This document shows, piece by piece, positions 24,479 to 33,380 of a stretch of DNA of 64,000 nucleotides. Position numbers and translations under genes: made by a program. Each line of letters starts with the position of its first letter. The stretch's first letter is position 1. The notes beneath the pieces are model-generated. The model did not search any database, was not told the DNA's origin, and saw nothing but the letters and a program-made list of their open reading frames with translations. Source of the stretch: Actinomadura terrae. Its GTDB lineage: Bacteria > Actinomycetota > Actinomycetes > Streptosporangiales > Streptosporangiaceae. Location of the stretch: positions 186,001-250,000 of the forward strand of contig NZ_JAICDG010000004.1 of assembly GCF_022751215.1 (NCBI RefSeq), written 5' to 3'.

Positions 24479-26098
24479 GTGAAAAGAGTTGTCGTCGCGG
24501 CCGCGGCGGTCGGTCTGAGTATCACCGGACTCGCTACTACAAGTTTTTCCGCGGACGCGAGCGCGTCCGAAGCGTTCCGTCCGGCGAGTCTGAAGTGGCA
24601 CACGTGCAGCGCCGACATCGTGGATGCCGTCAAACCTTATGACCGCATTGGCCCGGTCGCGGTCTCCAAAATCATCCAGTGCGCCGAGTTGGACGTCCCG
24701 CTCGACCACACCCGCCCGGACGGCCAGAAGATCACTCTCCAGCTGACCCGGACGCCGCATCAGGGCACCGGCAAGGCCAAGGGCGACATCGTGGTCAACC
24801 CGGGCGGCCCGGGCGGCAAGGGGTCGCTGTTCGGTCCCGCCTTCTACGCCCAGAATTCGGCGCCGATGCAAGCGGCCTACAACGTCATCGGGTTCGATCC
24901 GCGCGGCATCGGCTTCAGCAAACCCGCGCTCAGCTGCGATACCGGTTCCCGCAACGCTCCCCGGCCCGCCTACGGCCATGGGGCCGCCGAACTCGAAGCG
25001 ACCTGGCTGAAGCGGTCGAAAGCATACGCCGACGCCTGCACCCGCAAATACGGCAAGGGTTCGCCGGTGAATATGCTCGACCACATGAAGACGATCGACG
25101 CGGTTCGCGACATGGACCTCATCCGTGCCGCCCTCGGCCGTAAGAAGCTCGACTTCTACGGTGGTTCCTACGGCACCTATCTCGGCCAGGTCTATGCCAC
25201 GGTGTTCCCCAAGCGCGTCGGCAAGATGGTGCTGGACGGAAATGCCGGCCCGAGCAACGTCTGGTACAAAGCCCAGGGGCCCCAGAACGTGGCGTTCAAC
25301 GAGAACATGGAGTACTACTTCGGCTGGCTGGCCCGGTACGACGACCGCTATCACTTGGGCAAGACCAAGGCGGCGGTACGCGATTTCTACTACGGGCTGG
25401 AGTCCAGGCTCACCAAGGCGCCCGTCGTGAAGAACGGTGTCGCGGTGGGCGCTGCCGAGCTCGTGGACACCGTCCAGAACGTCGCCTACCGGCGCGCCCA
25501 GGGCGTGTGGCACACCTACGCCGCCGGCCTGGCCGCCTATAAGTCCGGTGACATGGACACCTTCCTCGAAACCTTCGGCTCGAACACGACCGGCGGCCAG
25601 GACGACAACGAGTTCGCCGCCTACCTCGCCGTCCAGTGCAGCGACGTGAAGTGGCCGACGGACTGGCGGAAGTGGCGCGCCGACGCGGTTCGCATGGACC
25701 GCAAGGCGCCGTTCTACACCTGGTTCAATGTCTGGTACAACGCGCCCTGCATGTACTGGGGGGCCAAGCCGGGCACGCCGGTAAAGGTCGGGCAGACGCG
25801 GGATCTGCCCAAGAACATTCTGATGTTCCAGGCCACCCACGACGCGGCCTCCCCGTACGCGGACGCGCTGGAGTTGCAGGGAATCCTGAAGGCCCACCTG
25901 GTCATTCAGGACGGTGAGCGCACGCATTGCATCGTCCATCGCGGCGACCTCCGCCCGGGCGGCGTCGACTCCTACTTCGACGCCTACTGGCTGCGGGACG
26001 AACTGCCCGGCGAACGCACCGTGCACGTCTCCCAGCTCGGCGACCCGACCCCGCCGTCGCCGAACTCGTCCCCGGCGGTGCCCTCGCCCAGGGCCTGA
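24479..26098 (+). CDS. Secreted alpha/beta hydrolase, tripeptidyl aminopeptidase-like
   Basis: A 539-residue exported hydrolase. The GTG start gives a signal peptide (MKRVVVAAAAVGLSITGLAT, cleavage near SADASA). Catalytic features: oxyanion region VVNPGGPGGKG (about 106-116), nucleophile FYGGSYGTYLG (Ser230), acid ATHDAASPY and base GERTHCIVHRG near residue 480. This matches the SlpD/SlpE and tripeptidyl aminopeptidase family (S33) with a TAP-like C-terminal domain, which cleave short peptides from N-termini outside the cell. The C-terminal tail is Pro/Ser-rich. A hairpin terminator follows at 26115. Confidence 0.88.
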   Translation: MKRVVVAAAAVGLSITGLATTSFSADASASEAFRPASLKWHTCSADIVDAVKPYDRIGPVAVSKIIQCAELDVPLDHTRPDGQKITLQLTRTPHQGTGKAKGDIVVNPGGPGGKGSLFGPAFYAQNSAPMQAAYNVIGFDPRGIGFSKPALSCDTGSRNAPRPAYGHGAAELEATWLKRSKAYADACTRKYGKGSPVNMLDHMKTIDAVRDMDLIRAALGRKKLDFYGGSYGTYLGQVYATVFPKRVGKMVLDGNAGPSNVWYKAQGPQNVAFNENMEYYFGWLARYDDRYHLGKTKAAVRDFYYGLESRLTKAPVVKNGVAVGAAELVDTVQNVAYRRAQGVWHTYAAGLAAYKSGDMDTFLETFGSNTTGGQDDNEFAAYLAVQCSDVKWPTDWRKWRADAVRMDRKAPFYTWFNVWYNAPCMYWGAKPGTPVKVGQTRDLPKNILMFQATHDAASPYADALELQGILKAHLVIQDGERTHCIVHRGDLRPGGVDSYFDAYWLRDELPGERTVHVSQLGDPTPPSPNSSPAVPSPRA

Positions 26099-26114
26099 TC
26101 AAGAAGTGGCTTTC

Positions 26115-26144
26115 GAAGGGCCCTCGGTCGTCCGGGGGCCCTTC
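26115..26144 (+). terminator. Terminator after secreted peptidase gene
   Basis: Perfect 9-bp stem GAAGGGCCC / GGGCCCTTC with a 12-base loop, 16 bases after the stop. Confidence 0.75.
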
Positions 26145-26345
26145 ACGCATGACGCCGTCTCTCGGCGGGCCGAGCCGAGGGGGCTGCCGCCGCACCGGAC
26201 CCGCCTTGTGGAAACCATGGTGATTCGTTTCCCGAGAGTTGCTCTCCGCACCGCGCCCGCCGGGTTGTTCCGCGATCCCGATTCCATTACTTTGCATATC
26301 TGGACGATCACTCTATGTAATCGCATGTCAGAGAATCGGGGAGCC

Positions 26346-26903
26346 ATGTCGATCAGGCATTTCATTGGCGGCGCCATCGCACTGGCGGCCGTCGCGGCCG
26401 GGACCTTCGGCGGCGCGGGCACGGCGGCCGCCACCGCCCCGCCCGCCGCGGCACCGGCCGCCGCGGCACCGGCCGCGGTCAAAGGCGGGGGCGGGCACGG
26501 GGACGCCACGGCGCCGGAGCGGGTCCTGTCCAACAGCGCGCTCGTCCGGGCGTCCAAGGCCCTGGTGGATTCGGCGCACCGGCACGGGAACCAGCGCGTG
26601 ACAATGGTCATCATGGAACGGTCGGGCGTCATCCGGCTCGTGGTCCGCACCCGGCAGGCGGGCCCGCAGACCTATGAATCCGCCAAACGCAAGGCCTACA
26701 CCGCCGTGGCATTCGGCCAGCCGACCAGCGCCCTGAGCGGAAACGAAACGATCAAACAGATTCCCGGCACGCTCGTCCTGCCCGGTGGTGTCCCCGTCAA
26801 GCACAACGGCTTCCCCATCGCGGGGATCGGCGTCGGCGGCGCGCCCGACGGAAGGATCGACGAGGCCATCGCCAACGACGTCCTCGCCGCCATCGGCCAC
26901 TGA
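26346..26903 (+). CDS. Secreted GlcG/HbpS-family (heme-binding type) protein
   Basis: A 185-residue protein with a signal peptide (MSIRHFIGGAIALAAVAAGT) and an Ala/Pro-rich linker (PPAAAPAAAAPAA), then a complete GlcG/HbpS domain: LVDSAHRHGNQRVTMVIMER, SAKRKAYTAVAFGQPTSAL, GTLVLPGGVPVKHNGFPIAG and IGVGGAPDGRIDEAIANDVL. HbpS of Streptomyces binds heme extracellularly and signals to a two-component system. The ATG has GGGGAG unusually close (2 bases); an in-frame ATG at 26325, seven codons upstream, is the alternative start. It is convergent with an FAD oxidoreductase gene. Confidence 0.82.
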   Translation: MSIRHFIGGAIALAAVAAGTFGGAGTAAATAPPAAAPAAAAPAAVKGGGGHGDATAPERVLSNSALVRASKALVDSAHRHGNQRVTMVIMERSGVIRLVVRTRQAGPQTYESAKRKAYTAVAFGQPTSALSGNETIKQIPGTLVLPGGVPVKHNGFPIAGIGVGGAPDGRIDEAIANDVLAAIGH

Positions 26904-26919
26904 CCCGGCGGACAACCGC

Positions 26920-26949
26920 GGGTGGGGCCGCGCATTCGCGGCCCCACCC
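26920..26949. terminator. Bidirectional hairpin between convergent genes
   Basis: Perfect 13-bp stem GGGTGGGGCCGCG / CGCGGCCCCACCC with tetraloop CATT; no long T tract on either side. Confidence 0.8.
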
Positions 26950-26953
26950 GGCT

Positions 26954-28303
26954 TCAAGGCCGGCCCGGAAGGACGTTGTGGGTGCGCCGAAGAATGTTGT
27001 CGGGGTCGTACCGCCGTTTGACGTCGGCCAGCCGCCGGTAGGTGTCGGCCGGATAGGCGGCCGCGACATCCGCCGGTTCGGCCGAGCCCAGGAATCCGAC
27101 ATAGGCGCCCGAGCCCAGAATGGCCACCCGCGACCACCGCCGCAACGCCTGGTCGAGCCGCCCGGGCGGCGCGTCCTCCGGAACCGGGAACGCGGCCGCC
27201 ACCATCACCTCGGCGTCCCGGTGGGCGAAGGCGGTCGCGTCCCGGCCGACGCGCGCGGCCGCGCCGCCCAGGCCGCGTAGCGAGATCGCCGCTCCGCCGC
27301 CGGTGAACAGGTCGTTGACGGCGGTGACGCGCGCGGCGTCCAACGTGCTGAAGAAGGTGTTGCGCACCGCCATGCGCAGCCCGGGCGGCAGCGGCGAGAC
27401 GTCCTCGAACACATCGACGTACGGCATGAGCCGGATGTCGTCGGAGACCACCGGGGCGAGCTCCCGGAACGGGCGCAGCGCCCGCTCCGCCTCGGCGTCG
27501 TCCGTACCGGCGAAGCAGCAGGTCAGCGTGACGCCTTCGGGGCGCCCCGGCATCGCCGGCATGAGGTTGAGCGTCGTGGTCAGCTTCTCGTCGCTGGCCC
27601 GGACGAGGTCGCGCCAGCCGGCGATCAGGCCCGGCAGGTCGTCGGCCCGGTAGCCGATCGTCCCGAAACGCACGGAGGTGATCGGCTGGGCGATGAAGTC
27701 GAAGCCGACCGCGACGCCGAAGTTCCCGCCGCCACCGCGCAGCGCCCAGAACAGGTCGGCGTGCTCGGCGGCGTCCGCGCCGATCATCCGGCCGTCCACG
27801 GTGACCATCTGCACGGCCGCCAGGCTGTCGATGACCAGTCCGTACCTGCGGACCATCCACCCGATACCGCCCCCGAGCGCCAGCCCGCCGACCCCCACCT
27901 GGTTGGTGTCCCCCGAGGTCAGAGCAAGACCGTGCCGGCTCAGCTTCGCGGCGACCGCGCCCCAGGTCGCGCCCGCGCCGACGCGGACCCGCCCGGACGC
28001 CGCGTCCAGCAGCCGCACGCCGTTGATCCGCCGCGTGTCGATGACCATTCCGTGCGTGTTCGTGCTCAGTCCCGCCATGCTGTGCCCGCCGGACCGCACC
28101 GTGACGGCCAGCCCGGCGTCGGACGCGTGCCGCAGCGCCGCCGCCACCCCCGCCGCGTCCCGAGGACGGACGACCAGGTCAGGGGTACCGTCCGCGAACA
28201 GGGCCGTCGCGGACTCGGCGTAGCCGTCCTCGCCCGGGAGGAGCACCTCCGCGACCTCGGCCAGGCCCGATGAGTGACGTTCACTGCTCAGGATGTGTGT
28301 CAT
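26954..28303 (-). CDS. FAD-binding oxidoreductase, berberine bridge enzyme-like
   Basis: A 449-residue BBE-like flavoenzyme. The N-terminal PCMH FAD domain has LAVTVRSGGHSMAGLS, whose His normally carries the covalent FAD link, and SGDTNQVGVGGLALGGGIGW; the C-terminal BBE motif is RRYDPDNILRRTHNV. Such enzymes oxidise alcohols, sugars or antibiotic intermediates; the usual second cysteine link (GxCxxV) is not present here in recognisable form, since the motif reads GDTNQVGVGG. No Tat or Sec signal is visible, so it is probably cytoplasmic. It is divergent from the histidine kinase gene and convergent with the HbpS-like gene. Confidence 0.88.
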   Translation of the reverse strand: MTHILSSERHSSGLAEVAEVLLPGEDGYAESATALFADGTPDLVVRPRDAAGVAAALRHASDAGLAVTVRSGGHSMAGLSTNTHGMVIDTRRINGVRLLDAASGRVRVGAGATWGAVAAKLSRHGLALTSGDTNQVGVGGLALGGGIGWMVRRYGLVIDSLAAVQMVTVDGRMIGADAAEHADLFWALRGGGGNFGVAVGFDFIAQPITSVRFGTIGYRADDLPGLIAGWRDLVRASDEKLTTTLNLMPAMPGRPEGVTLTCCFAGTDDAEAERALRPFRELAPVVSDDIRLMPYVDVFEDVSPLPPGLRMAVRNTFFSTLDAARVTAVNDLFTGGGAAISLRGLGGAAARVGRDATAFAHRDAEVMVAAAFPVPEDAPPGRLDQALRRWSRVAILGSGAYVGFLGSAEPADVAAAYPADTYRRLADVKRRYDPDNILRRTHNVLPGRP

Positions 28304-28469
28304 GAGGCAGATGGTGCCTAGGACGGGGGCGTCGGGTCGTCCGGTAGGGGGCGTGTATTTCGCCTGCTCAGCGGGGAGGCGGCCGGTCGGCCGTGTACTG
28401 CGTGGGGAGTAGGCGGGAATCGGCCCGACGGGAGGATGCGCAGGTGAAACCGGCCCGTATGCTCGGAGA

Positions 28470-29240
28470 ATGCGTAATGGTCGCGGCTTGCGGAGGCTCT
28501 ACGGGGCCGGATGGCTCATCTCCGCGGGCGTCATGATCGTCGTCGCCCGCATGTGGCAGCTGCACCTGCGCGAGGTGGAGCAGCGGGCCGAGGAGGCGGA
28601 GCGGACCAAGGACGAGGCCGCCAGGCGCCGGGCCGTCGAGGAGCGGCTGCGCATCGCGCGGGAGCTGCACGACTCGCTCACCCACAGCATCTCAGTGATC
28701 CAGGTGCAGGCCGGCGTCGAGGTGCACCTGGCGGGCAAGCGCGGCGAGGAGGTGCCGCCCGCGCTGCTCGCGATCCAGGAGGCCAGCGCGGACGCGGGAC
28801 GGGAGCTGCGGGCCACGCTCAGCGTCCTGCGCTCCAACGAGGAGGGCGACACCAGCGGGCTCGGCCAGCTGGAAAGCCTGGTCGGACGGGCGCGCACCGC
28901 CGGACAGCAGGTCACGCTGACCGTGACCGGCGCGCGCCGCCGCCTCGCGGGCGAGGTCGACCAGGCCGCCTACCGCATCGTCCAGGAGGCGCTCACCAAC
29001 GTCTCGCGGCATGCCGCGGGCTCCCGCGCGACCGTCCAGCTGCATTACCGGCCGGACGAGCTGATCGTCCAGGTGGAGAACGACGGCGACGTGCCCGGCG
29101 CCGCGTCCGCCGGGCAGGGCCTCGGACTGATCGGCATGCGCGAGCGGGTCACCGAACTGGGCGGCCGCCTGGAAACAGGACCGCGCGGGGACGGCGGCTT
29201 CCGGGTGCGCGCCGAGCTGCCGACCCGGACGACGGCATGA
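28470..29240 (+). CDS. Sensor histidine kinase, NarL/DesK-type, with short N-terminus
   Basis: A 256-residue kinase. One membrane segment (GAGWLISAGVMIVVARMW, about 12-29) is followed by a charged coiled coil (EVEQRAEEAERTKDEAARRR), the HisKA_3 phosphoacceptor box RLRIARELHDSLTHSISVIQ (His67), and a HATPase domain (EALTNVSRHAAGS N box, GQGLGLIGMRERVTELGGRL). Family members usually have four to six N-terminal helices; this one lacks a sensor region, and no open frame upstream supplies it. The ATG has GGAGA nearly touching it. It is coupled to its response regulator gene by an ATGA overlap. Confidence 0.9.
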   Translation: MRNGRGLRRLYGAGWLISAGVMIVVARMWQLHLREVEQRAEEAERTKDEAARRRAVEERLRIARELHDSLTHSISVIQVQAGVEVHLAGKRGEEVPPALLAIQEASADAGRELRATLSVLRSNEEGDTSGLGQLESLVGRARTAGQQVTLTVTGARRRLAGEVDQAAYRIVQEALTNVSRHAAGSRATVQLHYRPDELIVQVENDGDVPGAASAGQGLGLIGMRERVTELGGRLETGPRGDGGFRVRAELPTRTTA

Positions 29241-29923
29241 TCCGCGTCCTGCTCGCCGACGACCAGGTGCTGATCCGCAGCGGGATCCGCTCGCTGCTCG
29301 ACGCCGAGGACGACATCGAAGTGGTCGGCGAGGCCGCCGACGGGCAGCAGGCGATCGCGCTCGCCCTGGACCACCGTCCCGACATCGCGTTGGTCGACAT
29401 ACAGATGCCGGTGCTGGACGGCATCGAGGCCACCCGGAAGATCGTCGCCGACCCGCGGCTGGCCGACGTCCGCGTCGTCATCCTCACCAACTACGGCCTG
29501 GACGAGTACATCTTCCGCGCGCTGCGCGCCGGCGCGAGCGGCTTCCTCCTCAAGGACACCCACCCCGCCGAACTGCTCCAGGCGCTCCGCGTCGCGGTGC
29601 GCGGCGACGCGCTCCTCTCCCCCGCCGTCACCCGGCGGCTGATCAGCGAGTTCGTCGCCCGTCCCCCGGACGTGCTGGCCGCGGTCGGCATGGAGTCGCT
29701 CACCAACCGCGAACGCGAGGTCGTCGCCCTGGTCGCCCGCGGCCTGAACAACGACGAGATCGCCGAGACCATGGTGCTCAGCCCCACCACCGCCAAGACC
29801 CACGTCAGCAGGGCGATGACCAAACTCGGCGCCCGCGACCGCGCCCAACTCGTCGTGTTCGCCTACCAGAGCGGCCTGGTCAGCCCCCGCGACCCCGCCC
29901 AGCCCCCCAACCCTCTCCGCTGA
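29237..29923 (+). CDS. NarL/FixJ-family response regulator
   Basis: A 228-residue DNA-binding response regulator. The receiver domain has the acidic pocket ADDQ (Asp8, Asp9), phosphoacceptor Asp54 in IALVDIQMPVLDG, and Lys in GFLLKDT. The LuxR-type helix-turn-helix is LTNREREVVALVARGLNNDE, IAETMVLSPTTAKTHVSRAM (about 155-195). It is translationally coupled to the kinase gene (ATGA) and is the partner of that kinase. A Pro-rich tail ends the protein. Targets are not visible from sequence. Confidence 0.93.
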   Translation: MIRVLLADDQVLIRSGIRSLLDAEDDIEVVGEAADGQQAIALALDHRPDIALVDIQMPVLDGIEATRKIVADPRLADVRVVILTNYGLDEYIFRALRAGASGFLLKDTHPAELLQALRVAVRGDALLSPAVTRRLISEFVARPPDVLAAVGMESLTNREREVVALVARGLNNDEIAETMVLSPTTAKTHVSRAMTKLGARDRAQLVVFAYQSGLVSPRDPAQPPNPLR

Positions 29924-30143
29924 TCACCATTCCGGCCCGCTATGGCGGGTTGGTAAAGATCTGGGATCGGGTGAACTCTTTTCGCCTTCACGACATCCTG
30001 ACGCCCGCATTGGACCTTGGGTTCGGGGTGGGGCGGGTCGGATTGATCACGTCCAAGGGTCCCAACCTCTCCGGGGGAGGGCCGCATCTCACCCCGTACA
30101 GCGCGATCAAGAAGAGCGCGCACTGATGCGGGAGCGGGGACCC

Positions 30144-30668
30144 ATGCGGAAGATCGTGATGACCGGAGCGGTTGCGGCACTGGCGCTCGGGCTGACCGCC
30201 TGCGGAAACGTCGGCGACACCGAGTCCGCCGCGACGCCCGCGGCGCCCACCGCGCCCACCGCTCCGCAGCGGCCGGGCGGCACGTCGACGCCGGGTGGCA
30301 CGGCCGCGCCCAGCGGGCCCGCCACCCCCGGCGGCGCGTCCACTCCCAGGACGCCCGAGGGTGCGGGGGCCCCGACGGTCCGGCACACGCCGCTCGCGCA
30401 GCCGGGCGGCGAGCGCGCCAAGGAGGCGTGGGGCAAGCTGCGCTACCTGGCTCCGGGCAAGTTCACCGTCGGCAACGTCGTCTTCTTCACCGCCACCGAC
30501 ACCGTCGTGTACGTCGCCGGGGGCACCTGCCCGGACGGCACTCCGCCGCCGGCCGACGTCAGCAAGTGCTCCATCGACGGGTTCGACGAGTGGGTGCAGG
30601 CCGCGCCGCACAACGCCGTCGTGCGCTTCTCCGGCCAGGCCGCCACCATGATCCGCGAGACCCAGTAG
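30144..30668 (+). CDS. Lipoprotein with Pro/Thr/Gly-rich linker, function unknown
   Basis: A 174-residue lipoprotein. MRKIVMTGAVAALALGLTAC provides a signal with the lipobox LTAC, followed by a long disordered linker of Thr, Pro, Ala and Gly (about 25-85), then a small C-terminal domain (YLAPGKFTVGNVVFFTATDT, VVYVAGGTCPDG, KCSIDGFDEWVQAA) with a likely disulfide between the two cysteines. The ATG at 30144 is chosen because GGAGCGGGGA lies just upstream; an ATG at 30126 is in frame. The linker would let the domain reach through the cell wall. Family not recognised. Confidence 0.7.
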   Translation: MRKIVMTGAVAALALGLTACGNVGDTESAATPAAPTAPTAPQRPGGTSTPGGTAAPSGPATPGGASTPRTPEGAGAPTVRHTPLAQPGGERAKEAWGKLRYLAPGKFTVGNVVFFTATDTVVYVAGGTCPDGTPPPADVSKCSIDGFDEWVQAAPHNAVVRFSGQAATMIRETQ

Positions 30669-30752
30669 TCGTATGGACGGTGGCGGACGCGCGGCCCGAT
30701 CCGCCACCACCGTTGAGCGCTGTCGCGGCCCGGGCTGTGCGACGATCGGTCG

Positions 30753-31238
30753 ATGCTGCGCAGCCTTGAGATCGGCGCGACGTTGTCCGGGGTCGAGAGC
30801 GCTCATCGCGACGGCCTGTTCTGGCAGCCGACGATCGAGCTGAGCCTGGACTGCTTCATCTGCGAGCGGGTGGGCCGGACGACCGCGATGAAGCTGGGCG
30901 ACGAGCGGGCCGTCTGCCTCAGCCGGAGGGACCACAAGCACTTCACCGCGGCGCGGATCTCGGCGTTCGACGCGACGATCCAGGACGATCGGCTGGTGCT
31001 GCGGTCCGTGGTGGACTTCTGGTGGACGCCGTTCCGGGACGCCAAGCGGGGCACCGAGGCGACACCGCTGAGCCGGTGGGTCCGGCTGCATTACGGCTAT
31101 TACTGCCCCCACAAGGAGGCGTCGGGGAAAGGGTCGGTGCAGACGAACCTGGTCCGGCCCTGGAGCCCGCGGTGCGCCCAATGCGAGACGGAGATCGCGG
31201 TGGACGCGGAGGCACCCTCGATCCGGCTCCTCGTCTGA
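30753..31238 (+). CDS. Hypothetical protein with paired cysteines (possible zinc site)
   Basis: A 161-residue cytoplasmic protein. Cysteine pairs at LDCFICERV (Cys34, Cys37) and RCAQCETE (Cys141, Cys144), with YYCPH (Cys118, His120), suggest one or two zinc-binding sites. The region between is rich in aromatic beta strands (VVDFWWTPF, WVRLHYGYY). I do not recognise the family. It stands alone with 84 bases before it and 177 after, on the same strand as its neighbours, so it could be independently expressed. No ribosome site is obvious before the ATG, as in leaderless actinobacterial genes. Confidence 0.6.
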   Translation: MLRSLEIGATLSGVESAHRDGLFWQPTIELSLDCFICERVGRTTAMKLGDERAVCLSRRDHKHFTAARISAFDATIQDDRLVLRSVVDFWWTPFRDAKRGTEATPLSRWVRLHYGYYCPHKEASGKGSVQTNLVRPWSPRCAQCETEIAVDAEAPSIRLLV

Positions 31239-31415
31239 GGTGGGCAATTTGTCCGCCTTATGGCGGGGGGTCGGGTTCGCCTGGTGAGCAATACCCTGGC
31301 CTGGGTGCTGGGTTGTGCTGTCCCGGCTATTGGAGTCGGGGCCGGGCGGACATCACTCCCCTGACCGAACCAGTGATTCGCGGCTCGCGATCATTTCGGG
31401 GAGGAGCCGGTCGCC

Positions 31416-32477
31416 ATGGTCAATCCCGTGCCCCTGGAGAAGTTCAAGGGCGACACCGACGACGACAAGTTGACGGAGGCGCTGTCCTACGCGGCGGCGC
31501 AGACCCACAAGCCGGTCATCCTGCTCGGGGAGCACCGGCAGTACACGTTCGAGAAGCGGCGGAAGATGTACAACGGGTTCGCGCTCAGCGGGCCGCCGGT
31601 GTCGGGCAGCGAGTTCCGCTACAACGGCAAGGTGAAGCTGAACGTGCCGAAGTCCGGGTGGCTGGACATGTCCGGCGACCAGCTCAAGGGGATCTATATC
31701 GGCGACCTCTCGTTCGAGGGCAACGCCGAGACCTCGTTCTTCGTCGACAAGACGCACACCCAGACCGTGCTGTGGGCCAGCCACCTGAAGAACCTCGGCT
31801 TCTCACTGTTCAAGCACGTCATCTGGGGCGCGCACACCGCCGTCACCTTCTCCGGGCAGTGGGACGTCAACAACTGCTACGACACCGAGTTCAAGCTCTG
31901 GGGCTCCGACAACAACTACTGGACGGACGGGATGCTGCTGGACTCCCCCAACCATCCGGACGGGGAGCGATACCACATTTGGCTGCCGAACCTGAGCAAG
32001 AGCAACGTCGGGCCGGTCTTCGTCACCGGCATGGACAATGTCACGCCGATGCGCATCGACGGGGGGCGGGGCCTCGTCGTCAATGGCGCGCGGCTGGAGG
32101 CGCAGCAGGGGCATCCCACGTGGGGAAGCCAGCTCATCATCACGGGTGGGAAGTTCCTGCGGGTGCGGGACGTGTTCTTCTTCAACGGGATGAGCAATCC
32201 GGGTTCCACCGGGCATCCCGACGCGGCGCTCCACAAGGGCATCGTCACGATGACGGGTGGGAGCGACGTGGTCTTCGACGGCTGCATGTTCTCCAACGGA
32301 GACGGCCAGCAGAAGGGTTCGACACCCGCCGGGACGCCGCATCTGTACATCGGGGGCGGTGCGCGTATTCGGGTGCGCAATCACCAGTCGTCCGACACGC
32401 CGCAAATCGTGCGCGCGAAGTCCGTCTCCGCGCGCGTGTTCTATCTCGACTCCGACCTCAAGGTGACCGCCGGTTAG
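31416..32477 (+). CDS. Predicted right-handed beta-helix protein
   Basis: A 353-residue protein with the rung periodicity of parallel beta-helix (pectate-lyase-like) proteins: LKGIYIGDLSFEGNAETSFF, VLWASHLKNLGFSLFKHVIW, GAHTAVTFSGQWDVNNCYDT, FLRVRDVFFFNGMSNPG, DVVFDGCMFSNGDG. Such folds occur in polysaccharide lyases, epimerases and phage tailspikes. No signal peptide, membrane segment or typical lyase catalytic motif is visible, so substrate and location are unknown. GGGGAGGAG lies 9-11 bases before the ATG. It ends 12 bases from the convergent acyltransferase gene. Confidence 0.7.
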   Translation: MVNPVPLEKFKGDTDDDKLTEALSYAAAQTHKPVILLGEHRQYTFEKRRKMYNGFALSGPPVSGSEFRYNGKVKLNVPKSGWLDMSGDQLKGIYIGDLSFEGNAETSFFVDKTHTQTVLWASHLKNLGFSLFKHVIWGAHTAVTFSGQWDVNNCYDTEFKLWGSDNNYWTDGMLLDSPNHPDGERYHIWLPNLSKSNVGPVFVTGMDNVTPMRIDGGRGLVVNGARLEAQQGHPTWGSQLIITGGKFLRVRDVFFFNGMSNPGSTGHPDAALHKGIVTMTGGSDVVFDGCMFSNGDGQQKGSTPAGTPHLYIGGGARIRVRNHQSSDTPQIVRAKSVSARVFYLDSDLKVTAG

Positions 32478-32489
32478 AGGGACCGCCGG

Positions 32490-33380
32490 TCAGAGGAAGG
32501 CGGGGCCCCGGAGTTCGAGGGTCTCGTTCAGCATCCGCTGGACGGTCTCGCGGACGCGGTCGGTGACGTCGAAGACCGCAGCCGGGTCGTCCGGGTCGTC
32601 GTCGTCCAGGGACATCGGCTCACCGAAGGCGATCATCCACTTGGACGGCAGCGGGACGAGGCCGACCGGCCCGAGCAGCGGGAACGTCGGGGTGACGGGG
32701 AAGTAGGGCAGGCCGAGCAGCCGGGCGAGCGGGCGCAGGTCGGCGAGCTTCGGGTAGATCTCCTCGGCGCCGACGATCGCGGCGGGGACGATCGGGACGC
32801 CCGACTCCAGCGCCGTCCGGGCGAAGCCGCCGCGTCCGAAGCGCTGGAGCTTGTAGCGGTCGGCGAAGGGTTTGCCGACGCCCTTGAAGCCCTCGGGGAA
32901 GACGCCGACCAGCTCGTCCTTGGCGAGCAGCCGGGACGCGTCGGCCGGGCAGGCGAGCGTGTGCCCGGCCTTGCGGGCCAGGTGGGCGAGCACGGGGACC
33001 TGGTACACGAGGTCGGCGCCGAGCAGCCGGAGGTCGCGCCCGGCGTTGTCGTGGACGGCGACCGACAGCATCAGCGCGTCGACCGGGATCGTTCCGGAGT
33101 GGTTGGCGACCACCAGCGCGCCGCCGCTCGGGATGTTCTCGACGCCGGAGACCTCCACGCGGAACCAGTGCTCGTAGAGCGCGCGCGCCATCGGGAGCAG
33201 GACGGTGCCGTTGAACTCGGGGTCGAAGCCGAACTCGTCCACCTCGTAGTCGCCCGCGAGGCGGCGGCGCAGGAAGGCGAGGCCGCGGTCGAGCAGGCCG
33301 TCCGGCTCCGGGCCGTCCGGCTCGGGCGGGCTCTGGTGGCGGGCCGCGTCCAGGGGGATGACCTCCGCGTCCAGGCTCAT
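32490..33380 (-). CDS. 1-acyl-sn-glycerol-3-phosphate acyltransferase family protein
   Basis: A 296-residue PlsC-type acyltransferase. The motif I NHSGTIPVD (about 95-103; NHSxxxxD form), motif III VGVFPEGFKGVGKPFADRY (about 165-185) and GVPIVPAAIVGAEEIYP are present. It transfers an acyl chain to a lysophospholipid or related acceptor at the membrane. The ATG overlaps the stop of the epimerase gene as ATGA, so the two are coupled; this epimerase-acyltransferase pair is conserved in actinomycetes next to the bS22 gene. A Pro/Asp/Gly-rich segment (SPPEPDGPEPDG) precedes the domain. Confidence 0.88.
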   Translation of the reverse strand: MSLDAEVIPLDAARHQSPPEPDGPEPDGLLDRGLAFLRRRLAGDYEVDEFGFDPEFNGTVLLPMARALYEHWFRVEVSGVENIPSGGALVVANHSGTIPVDALMLSVAVHDNAGRDLRLLGADLVYQVPVLAHLARKAGHTLACPADASRLLAKDELVGVFPEGFKGVGKPFADRYKLQRFGRGGFARTALESGVPIVPAAIVGAEEIYPKLADLRPLARLLGLPYFPVTPTFPLLGPVGLVPLPSKWMIAFGEPMSLDDDDPDDPAAVFDVTDRVRETVQRMLNETLELRGPAFL

